A stretch of 51,961 nucleotides of DNA, taken from contig CAJXXR010000022.1 in NCBI GenBank assembly GCA_913063375.1, positions 1-51,961 of the forward strand. Reading direction: 5' to 3'. Below, piece by piece: positions 26,272 to 34,549 of this stretch; the stretch's first letter is position 1, and each line of letters opens with the position of its first letter. Origin of the DNA: an uncultured Flavobacteriales bacterium. GTDB lineage: Bacteria > Bacteroidota > Bacteroidia > Flavobacteriales > CAJXXR01. The notes under the pieces are model-generated. The model ran no database searches, was not told the origin of the DNA, and saw only the letters and a list, made by a program, of their open reading frames with translations. The position numbers and the translations under genes are program-made.

Positions 26272-27495
26272 TTAGAAATAGGTACTGAACCCTAACATCC
26301 AAGCAGCACTTTTAGCCCCTGGGTTATCTAAAAAATCGTTCTGTATTTGGTAACGATAATTTGCTCTAAATACCGTTTGTTTAGTTGGCCTAAGACTTAT
26401 AGCTGGTGTAAAGGCTATCAATTCATCGCCTATGTTTCCACCTGTCTCTATAATGGTTCCATCGTTCCAATCTACATAGTCAAATCTTGCCGCAATATTT
26501 ATCACGGCCTTGTTCCAATCCATAACCTTACCTGTATATACAGGTTGGATAATATCTAGAAAACCTCCAAATTGGCGCTCTCCATATTCCTGAAGATACG
26601 TATCTGGTACATCTACTTCAACCCATGCAAATTCACCAATAAACCTTGTTCCAGTTCGCTTAATCTCTGTATTGAAATCGATGGCGTATACGCTTAAACT
26701 TCTTTCTTGATCTAAGGTCAAGCCTTCTTCCTCAAACTTGTTATAAACCCCTCCCATATAGGAGAATCCAAGCTCTCCGTATTTAGGATGCTTCAAAGCC
26801 AATTTTCCAGTAAATAATGATTTTCCGTTTGAGCTTTCTTCAAAACGTTCAGAGTTATCCTTAGAAGCCGCTAAAAATGTTTTGTGCTCTTCATTGTCTA
26901 TAATACTGTTATCGAAGCCATTCGTAAGGTATGCTTCATAACCAAGGGTCCAACCTTTCTTAAAGAACTTACCATGAAGACCAAAACCAGCATTCGACCA
27001 AGTAGCAGGCAATAATTGTGTTGCAGAATTCGGCCGTTCAATAAATTCCCAATTCGGTCCATCGTGATTTTGATTAAAAGCACCGATTGGATTCATGATA
27101 ATTCCCCCTCGAAATTTAAGTCCTGAATTGATATACCAATCCATAGCTGCAAATTCAATATTGATTTCATGCCCCCCTTCTTCGAATTCAATTTCAGATA
27201 AAAATGAAAGATTTTTACCGAATGAAGACGACATAAACATGGTTAACCTCCTAGCTTGGAAGGAAAGTCCTTCGTTTACTCCTTCTTCTCCTGCATAGAT
27301 CATATTTGCCTCCAAATAACCACCTATAGCCACGGGTAATTTACCCTGCGTGATAAAAGGGCGTTCATACACCGCATCCATATTTAGGCTCGCTATTGTA
27401 CTGTCTGAATTATCTTGAGCCGTCGCAAAGGCAGACATTAGTAAAGCGATTGCGAACAGTTTTATTTTAAAGGTATATATAGATGTTTTCATCAT
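26272..27495 (-). CDS. Porin-like outer membrane beta-barrel protein
   Basis: A 407-residue outer membrane protein: signal peptide (KIKLFAIALLMSAFATAQ), a short linker, then alternating strands rich in aromatic residues (GGYLEANMIYAGEEG, SFQARRLTMFMSSSF, FRANYRYQIQND) and an aromatic C-terminus (GFSTYF). The pattern resembles phosphate-selective porin O/P-type proteins, but the substrate is unknown. The start is the ATG at 27495, or the next codon; both lie within the end of the Rieske gene, giving a 29-base overlap in another frame. It is the last gene of a three-gene operon with the Rieske and di-heme proteins, so the pore probably serves those exported redox proteins. Confidence 0.85.
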   Translation of the reverse strand: MMKTSIYTFKIKLFAIALLMSAFATAQDNSDSTIASLNMDAVYERPFITQGKLPVAIGGYLEANMIYAGEEGVNEGLSFQARRLTMFMSSSFGKNLSFLSEIEFEEGGHEINIEFAAMDWYINSGLKFRGGIIMNPIGAFNQNHDGPNWEFIERPNSATQLLPATWSNAGFGLHGKFFKKGWTLGYEAYLTNGFDNSIIDNEEHKTFLAASKDNSERFEESSNGKSLFTGKLALKHPKYGELGFSYMGGVYNKFEEEGLTLDQERSLSVYAIDFNTEIKRTGTRFIGEFAWVEVDVPDTYLQEYGERQFGGFLDIIQPVYTGKVMDWNKAVINIAARFDYVDWNDGTIIETGGNIGDELIAFTPAISLRPTKQTVFRANYRYQIQNDFLDNPGAKSAAWMLGFSTYF

Positions 27496-27904
27496 CTGAT
27501 TCTGTTTTATATGTTTTAAGATCACTATCTGCAGGGCCTTTCATTAATTTCCCTTTTTTAGTGAATTCACTTCCATGGCAAGGACAAACAAATATCTCTC
27601 CCTCCAATTGCGTTTCACAGCCTTGATGACTACAATACATAAGTGATGCAGTATAATTGCTGTCGTCCAATTTGATTAGACAAATTGGAAATTCATCTTC
27701 AATTCTTATAAAGACAAAATTTCTTTCTTGACGTTTCTCGTTCTTTAGGAATGAAAATTCCGATTTCCGAACCAGGATTCTATTTCCAGACATTTGGATT
27801 TGCGCAAAATACCTACTAGTACAGGAAGCAAAAACGGCCCCAGCAACTGGGAGACCAATTGCCAACGTACAGCAATCCTTTACAAATTTTCTCCTTTCCA
27901 TCAT
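27467..27904 (-). CDS. Rieske [2Fe-2S] lipoprotein
   Basis: A 145-residue exported Rieske protein. The Tat-type start (ERRKFVK) and a lipobox FASC with Cys28 suggest export in folded form and lipid anchoring. Cluster motifs are CSHQGC (Cys91, His93) and CPCHGSEF (Cys107, His110); Cys96 and Cys109 would form the standard disulfide of high-potential Rieske proteins. It starts one base after the di-heme gene stop and overlaps the porin gene by 29 bases. It is not part of a cytochrome bc complex, since no cytochrome b is near. It probably exchanges electrons with the di-heme protein; the physiological reaction is unknown. Confidence 0.9.
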   Translation of the reverse strand: MMERRKFVKDCCTLAIGLPVAGAVFASCTSRYFAQIQMSGNRILVRKSEFSFLKNEKRQERNFVFIRIEDEFPICLIKLDDSNYTASLMYCSHQGCETQLEGEIFVCPCHGSEFTKKGKLMKGPADSDLKTYKTESDDENIYIYL

Positions 27905-27905
27905 C

Positions 27906-29102
27906 CTATAGGGATTCCAAGAAACTGATCAATTGCCCCTTTTCTTCTTCAGATAAAGAACTGAAATTACTATTGGCATTCTCTGCTTCCCCTCCGTGAG
28001 ATTGAATAGCCTCTTCTATACTATGTGCACGCCCGTCATGTAATAAATAATAATCACCACCTTGAGCATCCTTAACCAAGCCTAATCCCCAAAGCGGTGG
28101 CGTTCTCCATTCCGACCTCTCTGCCGCTCCTTCTGTATAGCCATCATCAAAACTAGGCCCCAAATCGTGCAACAACAAATCCGTATATGGGTGGAATGTT
28201 TTTTCACTTAAAGCCGCTATTGGAGAATATCCAGTCGTTAAACTTGGCATGTGGCAATTAGCACAACCAATAGTATTAAACAATTCCTCCCCTGCCAGTA
28301 CATCTGGATTATTTTCATCCCGTTGAGTTGGCGCCTTCACTGTTTTTAGATAGGACACTAAGTGATGAATTTTCACAGTCTCAATCTCTGGATCAATCTC
28401 CATCCCACTATATGGATCAATCGGTTCATAGACAGAGGTAATTCCAATATCTTGATTTAGCGCTTTAGAAACTTGGTGTAGGATATTATAGGCTGCTGCC
28501 TTTTTTCCAAATCGGCTGATATATTTACCCTCATTTTCAATAGCTCCAGGGCGCAATTGTACATAATCAGGTATTTCCGTCCATGCAACTTTACCACTGA
28601 CACCGTCATTATTCAGATCGGAAGGATCTGACATGGCAATTAATGTCTCATCGCTAACTGCATCTAAAAGCCCAAGACCTACTGTTGCAGGTGCCAATAA
28701 CTTAGCTTGAGGTGCTCCAGCTGGTAATTCTTCTGGGGCATATCCAGGAATTGATCTATTTTGCAATTGAGGCCCTCCTAAATGCAAGAATTGATTTCCA
28801 GTATGATCACTTTGACCAAATCGTATCAAGGCTTTATTTGGATGTCCTTTCCCATCTCCTGTATGACAGGAACTACAGCTAGTAGCTACGAAGGTTGGAC
28901 CTAAACCTTTTTCTACGGTATAGATTTCTCCAAATGCTTCATCTCCCTTCAAAAATAAATTCTGTTGTTCTATAGTCAAGCCTGACATTGGCCCATCCAA
29001 TAACTCATTATCCACTGGTCCTCCAGGTAATACCTTTTCACAAGAGACCATCCCCAACACCAAAAGGCTCATTCCTATGGTTATTTTAAAACTATTTTTC
29101 AC
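27906..29102 (-). CDS. Di-heme oxidoreductase (DHOR/thiol oxidoreductase family) lipoprotein
   Basis: A 398-residue lipoprotein with lipobox GMVSC (Cys21). Two c-type heme motifs occur, CSSCH at 76-80 and CANCH at 280-284, with the family's GDGKGHP, RSIPGYAPEELPAGAPQ and SGKVAW phrases between. This fits the di-heme family known as putative thiol oxidoreductase, related to bacterial di-heme cytochrome c peroxidases. The catalysed reaction is not established for most members. It is the first gene of the operon with the Rieske and porin-like genes, reading away from the nitrilase-family gene. Confidence 0.88.
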   Translation of the reverse strand: MKNSFKITIGMSLLVLGMVSCEKVLPGGPVDNELLDGPMSGLTIEQQNLFLKGDEAFGEIYTVEKGLGPTFVATSCSSCHTGDGKGHPNKALIRFGQSDHTGNQFLHLGGPQLQNRSIPGYAPEELPAGAPQAKLLAPATVGLGLLDAVSDETLIAMSDPSDLNNDGVSGKVAWTEIPDYVQLRPGAIENEGKYISRFGKKAAAYNILHQVSKALNQDIGITSVYEPIDPYSGMEIDPEIETVKIHHLVSYLKTVKAPTQRDENNPDVLAGEELFNTIGCANCHMPSLTTGYSPIAALSEKTFHPYTDLLLHDLGPSFDDGYTEGAAERSEWRTPPLWGLGLVKDAQGGDYYLLHDGRAHSIEEAIQSHGGEAENANSNFSSLSEEEKGQLISFLESL

Positions 29103-29125
29103 TACTTTGCTTTTTGAGATTTAGG

Positions 29126-29133
29126 CAAAACTA
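29126..29133 (-). promoter_or_regulatory. Candidate -7 box of the di-heme/Rieske/porin operon
   Basis: TAGTTTTG on the minus strand fits TAnnTTTG, 23 bases upstream of the di-heme gene start. The nearest TTG lies 25 bases further up, too far for the consensus. Confidence 0.35.
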
Positions 29134-29238
29134 AATTATATTTTTAACATATCGAAACCAACAGGACAATTTTAATCCTAAAACGCATAAATAAGTTAAG
29201 AATACTTAAATTAGAGCTCAGAAAATCAGACAGAAACG

Positions 29239-30024
29239 ATGGACAATATTTTAAAAGTAGCTGGATTACAAATTGATCTTCATTGGGAATCTCCTCAAAG
29301 AAATATTGAAAATATTTTCGAGCAATTGACAAAATTGAAGGAGGTAGACCTCATTATTCTTCCAGAAACTTTTAGCACTGGTTTTAGCATGAAGGCGGAT
29401 CACCTAGCCTATAATTTTAAATCTGACCATCTGACACAACTCCAAGACTGGAGCAATAGGACAGATACAGCGCTTTGTGGATCAGTATGGTTTACCGAAA
29501 AAGGGACTATCCGAAATAGGGTATTATGGATCAGTCCAAATAACGAAATTCAACACTACGACAAAAGACATCTATTTTCTTTAAGTGACGAGCCTGCTAT
29601 TATGAAAGCTGGAAAAGAGAGGGTACTAATAGACTATAAAGGTTGGAAGATAGCCCCTTTAATCTGTTATGATCTTAGATTCCCTGTCTGGTCAAAAAAC
29701 ACAGCGGATTTTAATTACGATCTTCTTATTTACGTAGCCAATTGGCCAGAAAGAAGAAGTTATGCTTGGGAGCATCTACTAATAGCTAGGGCTATAGAAA
29801 ATCAAGCCTACGTTGCGGGTATAAATAGAGTTGGAATCGATGGAAACGGTGTAAATCATATTGGCGCCTCCAGTATTATCAGTCCTAAGGGTGCCCAAAT
29901 TATACGCGCAAAGGATAATGAAAGTCAATCTATCCAAGCTTCATTATCCAAAAATGAATTAATAAACTATCGCGAGAAACTACCTTTCTTACGAGACTCT
30001 GACAACTTTGAATTGGTGCGTTGA
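29239..30024 (+). CDS. Nitrilase-superfamily amidase, omega-amidase (YafV/Nit2) type
   Basis: A 261-residue cytoplasmic carbon-nitrogen hydrolase with the complete catalytic set: Glu43 in LPETFSTGFS, Lys109 in HYDKRHLF and Cys143 in LICYDLRFP. The phrases LPETFSTGFSM and CYDLRFPVW are typical of the YafV/Nit2 branch, which hydrolyses alpha-ketoglutaramate and alpha-ketosuccinamate and so clears a side product of transamination. Its last 58 bases overlap the end of the convergent lipoprotein gene. No signal peptide. Confidence 0.88.
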   Translation: MDNILKVAGLQIDLHWESPQRNIENIFEQLTKLKEVDLIILPETFSTGFSMKADHLAYNFKSDHLTQLQDWSNRTDTALCGSVWFTEKGTIRNRVLWISPNNEIQHYDKRHLFSLSDEPAIMKAGKERVLIDYKGWKIAPLICYDLRFPVWSKNTADFNYDLLIYVANWPERRSYAWEHLLIARAIENQAYVAGINRVGIDGNGVNHIGASSIISPKGAQIIRAKDNESQSIQASLSKNELINYREKLPFLRDSDNFELVR

Positions 30025-31574
30025 AAAGTAATATCAACCATCCAATTTGCTTTTAACTTTAGTACTCCCTGATGGCGAAGTACCAATTCCGGTTGCAGGC
30101 CACTTTGAATAGAGCCAGCATCCCACTTTCCATTTTTATTGGCATCGACAATCAATCGAATAGTATATTCAGAAGGGTTTATATAATTCATCACAAAACT
30201 TGAATCACCCGCAGCAATAGAATATTCCTTTACCAACTGTCCTTTACTACTTACTAATTCAAGTAGCCTTTCCTCGCCAAGATAATCCTCTGGCAAGGTT
30301 AATACTACAGAACTGTACTCCTCTTTAGGGTTTATTCTAAAAGAGTATTGAATAGAATCATTAGGTTCACTCAAAAAAGATTGGAAACAAATTGGATTGA
30401 TTTGCAAGTTATAGACTTCTGCTTCCTTTTTCTCAAATCCAATTTCAAAACCTTCACCATCTGCTACCTTCAACCTAAAAGGAACGGTATCCCTACTTGA
30501 ATTTGTAAGTAGCATACCTGTACTATCTTTTAATTCGAAGGGATATCTTGAACTTAAGATGATCTTCTCATTGCTAGAATAAGAAGCCTTCAAGGCATTT
30601 AGTTTAAACGAGCGCTTAGAAAAAGGCAATTTTTTTAAGGACACAGTATCTACACTGTTTATGGAATGTACAAAAACTACCATGCTATCTACGGCCTCCG
30701 GATTGAACCAAATGGAAGATGAATCTACAGTACTATTCCATGTTTGATAATAGATTTCCGGCGATTCTAAAACCATCTCGAAGGGTTCATTGTTCCCTTT
30801 AAATTTAGCCTGGACTCTACCATATTCAGAATAGGAAGCCCCATTAAATTTAAACGGCTCCTCTTCTACAAAGGAATGTATTAGATAAGAGGCCGATGTA
30901 TCTGGCGTCACAAGTCCTGAATAAAACCCAGCCATCTCTAGTTCGGGCTGTAATTTCAAATCCCCGTTTTGATCCACTAAGGCAAACAGATGGTATTCAC
31001 CTTCCGCCAAATAATCGAAACGAAAAGCACCTTTACTATTTGTTTGGCTGATATATTTAGCATTCCCAGCTAACAATAACGAATCACTATTCTCCGTCTT
31101 TTCAAATAGTAATACCCATGATTTCTCAACCGACTGACCAGTCTGGGCATTCAATACATATCCACTTAAGCTAAGTGAATCAAGCAAATCACCAGTACTA
31201 AATACGTACTGATAATTTGCCAATTCATTTCCTTCTGTAAAATCTTTAATACTATTCCCAAATTGAAAAGAATAGGTAGTATTCGGATCAAGAGAGTCGG
31301 GTAAAATCAATTTTAACTTCTTCCCTTTATATATCACTTTGAAATCATCACTTACAGGTGGCGAAACAATAAGCTTCTGTTCGAAATTTTCCTGTGCAAT
31401 AAATTCATTAAACTGAATGATAATTTGCTTAGTATCAAAATTTGTCGATGCATTGGCTGGCTCGGTAGACACCACCACTGGAGCCACCGTATCTTTCTCA
31501 CCACCATTGGGAGAATTAACAGCTGCACAAGCCATTAACATTACACAAATAAAAGCACTAATTATCCTCTGCAT
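29967..31574 (-). CDS. Ig-like domain lipoprotein
   Basis: A 535-residue lipoprotein (lipobox LMAC, Cys16). Residues about 30-130 form a bacterial Ig-like domain of the Big_5 type (DTVAPVVVSTEPANAST, then LPDSLDPNTTYSFQFG and YVFSTG); 135-200 resemble a carnitine-type collagen-binding B or prealbumin-like fold (SGYVLNAQTG, GAFRFDYLAEGEYHLFALVDQNGDLK); the rest is beta-rich without recognisable motif, ending near DANKNGKWDAG. I recall this architecture as a conserved, uncharacterised Bacteroidota lipoprotein. Its 3' end overlaps the amidase gene on the other strand by 58 bases. Confidence 0.8.
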   Translation of the reverse strand: MQRIISAFICVMLMACAAVNSPNGGEKDTVAPVVVSTEPANASTNFDTKQIIIQFNEFIAQENFEQKLIVSPPVSDDFKVIYKGKKLKLILPDSLDPNTTYSFQFGNSIKDFTEGNELANYQYVFSTGDLLDSLSLSGYVLNAQTGQSVEKSWVLLFEKTENSDSLLLAGNAKYISQTNSKGAFRFDYLAEGEYHLFALVDQNGDLKLQPELEMAGFYSGLVTPDTSASYLIHSFVEEEPFKFNGASYSEYGRVQAKFKGNNEPFEMVLESPEIYYQTWNSTVDSSSIWFNPEAVDSMVVFVHSINSVDTVSLKKLPFSKRSFKLNALKASYSSNEKIILSSRYPFELKDSTGMLLTNSSRDTVPFRLKVADGEGFEIGFEKKEAEVYNLQINPICFQSFLSEPNDSIQYSFRINPKEEYSSVVLTLPEDYLGEERLLELVSSKGQLVKEYSIAAGDSSFVMNYINPSEYTIRLIVDANKNGKWDAGSIQSGLQPELVLRHQGVLKLKANWMVDITFQRTNSKLSESRKKGSFSR

Positions 31575-31594
31575 TTCTGTCTCTTTTGATGAAA

Positions 31595-31602
31595 CAAATA
31601 TA
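31595..31602 (-). promoter_or_regulatory. Candidate -7 box of the Ig-like lipoprotein gene
   Basis: TATATTTG on the minus strand, 20 bases before the start codon. No good -33 TTG, so only the -7 element is supported. Confidence 0.4.
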
Positions 31603-31670
31603 CAAATTCAGCCTCTACAGACTTCTCATTACCTATAAAAATAGTTAATCTCACTTAGAATATGTTCGGA

Positions 31671-32492
31671 TTAATTATTCCCCAAAATCAAAGGTAATCC
31701 ATCTGAACCTCCTACAACAACTACCTTAGCATTAGGCGACTTTGCCAATTCAAGTGTTGCTTCAATTCCCTTTTCCTTAAGAATATTTTCAGATAGTGAA
31801 GCGTTTAGAATTCTATTGGCATTTGCCTTCCCTTCAGCTTCAATTCTTTGACGCTCTGCCTCTTTACTGGCTTTCTGCAATCTAAATTCGTACTCTAAAG
31901 ATTCTTGCTCCTGCCCTAACTTACGTTCAATAGCCGCCTTGATACTCTTTGGAAGTGTTACATCACGAACCAATACCTCTCTCAATTCGATATATTGATG
32001 ATCTAATATCTTTTTAGTCTCTTCGTAGATTTCATTTTCAATGGCATCTCGTTTAGACGAATAAATTTGCTCTGGAGTATACCTACCCAACACACTTCTT
32101 GTTGCTGAACGTATAGCGGGCTTTACAATTGTTTCCAAATAATCCTGACCTTTTTCTTTATGTAAGGACCCCAATTTACTTTGAACAGGTTGGTACCAAG
32201 CTGTTGCTTCAATCGCGATCTCCAAACCATTTAGAGACAGAACTGACATCTTTTCGAATAAATCTTGCTGACGTACTTCATACACTATAACGTTGTTCCA
32301 CGGTGCTATTAGATGAAATCCTTCATCAATCACCTGAGTCGTATCTACCCCAGTAGTCATTCTATACAATACTCCAGCCTTCCCTGATCTGATGATCACA
32401 GCGGATCTAGCGATCATAATTACTGCTAAGCCAATTATTAAAATAACAGGCATAAACATTTTCGGCATTCGATTCTGTGTTTGATATTCCAT
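31671..32492 (-). CDS. Prohibitin-like SPFH/band 7 membrane protein
   Basis: A 273-residue protein with one N-terminal membrane helix (residues 11-32) and an SPFH domain beginning at SGKAGVLYRMTTGVD. The phrases DEGFHLIAPW and VRDVTLPKSIKAAIERKLGQEQE are typical of prohibitins, followed by a helical region rich in Glu/Lys/Ala (KASKEAERQRIEAEGKA). Such proteins form large membrane-bound rings and organise membrane domains or proteases such as FtsH. It lies alone, divergent from the amidohydrolase gene. Confidence 0.9.
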   Translation of the reverse strand: MEYQTQNRMPKMFMPVILIIGLAVIMIARSAVIIRSGKAGVLYRMTTGVDTTQVIDEGFHLIAPWNNVIVYEVRQQDLFEKMSVLSLNGLEIAIEATAWYQPVQSKLGSLHKEKGQDYLETIVKPAIRSATRSVLGRYTPEQIYSSKRDAIENEIYEETKKILDHQYIELREVLVRDVTLPKSIKAAIERKLGQEQESLEYEFRLQKASKEAERQRIEAEGKANANRILNASLSENILKEKGIEATLELAKSPNAKVVVVGGSDGLPLILGNN

Positions 32493-32619
32493 AATACAGT
32501 TGAATTATTTTTAGCCAATATACGTAATTATTTATAGCATCATCTCCAAAATTCTTAAGCCCCTGCGCGAATTCGAGGAATTTCAATTGTCAAAACGTAT
32601 CTTAGCTAAAAGAGAATAA

Positions 32620-34251
32620 ATGAAATTCAGCCTTCCAATTTTACTCCTAAGTTTTTTGCTTTTTTCTTGCCTTGAGAAAATACCTGTCGACAGCATCATT
32701 TACAATGCAAATATTTATACCGTAGACAGTAGCTTTAAGCAAGCAACCTTTCTAGCAATTAAGGATGGAAGGTTTGTAGCTATTGGTAGTAAAGATGAAG
32801 TGCTATCTAGTTATCAAAGCAGGCATAAAGTAGACGCCAAAGGAAAAACTATTCTACCGGGATGGATCGATGCCCATTGTCACTTCTACGGACTTGGGCT
32901 CATGCGACAAAGGGTTGACCTCTCAGGAATACAGAGTTTTGATGACATACTTCAAAAGGTTGTGGCATTTCAAAAAATACACCAACATGACTATATTCTT
33001 GGGGAAGGATGGGATCAAAATCTTTGGGAAGACAACCATTTCCCAAACAAAGCTCTTTTAGATAACCTATTCCCAACAACGCCTGTAGCACTTCGCAGAG
33101 TTGACGGACATGCACTTTTAGTGAACCAAGCTGCGCTGGACTTGGCGAAGATAAACCCTAAGACCAACTATTCAGGAGGGAAAATACTCCAAGAAGATGG
33201 AGAATTAACCGGCATCATCATCGACAAGCCAATGGAGTTGATCTTCAATAGTCAACCGAAGCCTACTAGAGAAATCCAAATCGAGGCACTTAAAGAAGCA
33301 GAACAAATCTGTTTTGCCAATGGATTAACAAGTGTAACGGATGCAGGATTGGACAAGGAAATCATCCTCTTAATTGATAGCCTCCAAAAAGTAGGCGCAC
33401 TGCATATTCGCGTAAACGCAATGGTCAATTACAGTCCGGAAAATTTTGCCTACTATATCAATAGAACACCTATAGTAACGGACCAACTCCAAGTAAATTC
33501 TTTTAAAATATATGCAGATGGATCCTTGGGATCTAGAGGTGCCTGCCTGAAAAAACCGTATTCAGATCAAGATGGACACTATGGACAACTACTGTCAAAT
33601 GTCGAAGAATTAGAACATATTGTCAACAACATTGCAAATAGTCCCTATCAACTGAATTGCCATGCAATTGGAGACTCCACTAATAAGGTGATCTTAGAAC
33701 TTTATCAAAAATACTTAGACCAGAAACCAAATAGGCGGTGGAGAATTGAACATGCCCAAGTGGTGGCACATTCTGACTACTCCCTATTCAATGAAAATAT
33801 AATTCCATCTGTCCAACCTACCCATGCTATTTCAGATATGCTGTGGGCAGAAGAAAGACTTGGTTCAGATAGGATGCAGCATGCCTACGCCTATGCAGAT
33901 CTCTTAGCCCGTAATGGTATCATCGCTCTAGGAACAGACTTCCCAATAGAAAAAGTAGACCCAAGGCAAACCTTTCATGCGGCAGTAAATAGGAGAAATA
34001 CTGCTCAACAACCTACCGAAGGGTTTTATAAAGAACAGGCATTGACAAGAGAACAAGCATTAAAAGGAATGACTATTTGGGCAGCTTATGCCGGCTTCGA
34101 AGAGAAAATAAAAGGGAGCATTGAGGTGGGAAAACTAGCCGACTTTATCTTCTTGGACAAAGACATAATGACCATTCCAATGGATGAGATTTCCAAAATA
34201 AAGATTGAAGCAACCTATTTATCCGGGGATCCTGTTTTTAATAATCAATAA
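32620..34251 (+). CDS. Exported metal-dependent amidohydrolase (YtcJ type)
   Basis: A 543-residue amidohydrolase-3 family enzyme with a lipoprotein signal (LLFSC, Cys17). The family's VDAKGKTILPGWIDAHCHFY contains the first metal ligands (HCH); further marks are ADGSLGSRGACL, NCHAIGD, RIEHAQVV and LGTDFPIEKVDPR, then a typical EVGKLADFIFLD end. YtcJ-like enzymes hydrolyse amide or ester bonds of largely unknown substrates. Location would be the outer membrane or periplasm. It is divergent from the prohibitin-like gene; the 298 bases that follow (34252-34549) contain no gene that I can support. Confidence 0.88.
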   Translation: MKFSLPILLLSFLLFSCLEKIPVDSIIYNANIYTVDSSFKQATFLAIKDGRFVAIGSKDEVLSSYQSRHKVDAKGKTILPGWIDAHCHFYGLGLMRQRVDLSGIQSFDDILQKVVAFQKIHQHDYILGEGWDQNLWEDNHFPNKALLDNLFPTTPVALRRVDGHALLVNQAALDLAKINPKTNYSGGKILQEDGELTGIIIDKPMELIFNSQPKPTREIQIEALKEAEQICFANGLTSVTDAGLDKEIILLIDSLQKVGALHIRVNAMVNYSPENFAYYINRTPIVTDQLQVNSFKIYADGSLGSRGACLKKPYSDQDGHYGQLLSNVEELEHIVNNIANSPYQLNCHAIGDSTNKVILELYQKYLDQKPNRRWRIEHAQVVAHSDYSLFNENIIPSVQPTHAISDMLWAEERLGSDRMQHAYAYADLLARNGIIALGTDFPIEKVDPRQTFHAAVNRRNTAQQPTEGFYKEQALTREQALKGMTIWAAYAGFEEKIKGSIEVGKLADFIFLDKDIMTIPMDEISKIKIEATYLSGDPVFNNQ

Positions 34252-34549
34252 AAATGAGTCCAACCGTAATTTGTTTTAAACGGAAAATATGAATCTACAA
34301 ATCTCTCAACGTTGTATCCAATCTAACAACAAGTCTTATGTAGTAATGCAAGCTCTACCTTATCACATGGTATTATTTATGATTCCTACTGATACCTAAT
34401 TGAAAAAATGAAAACATACTTCAGACTTCTCATTTACCGTGCAATATCAACCCAATTGGTCAATCAACTGATAAACAATAATTACTTTTATACTTACTAG
34501 AAAAGTTAAATTTTCATCATTTTACTTAAAAAATGTATAATTTCACCGG

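Noticed and set aside
34408..34500. A possible 30-codon frame (MKTYFRLLIYRA start) in the gap before 34550
   Set aside because: Short, no conserved feature, no promoter match at a suitable place; chance is enough to explain it.
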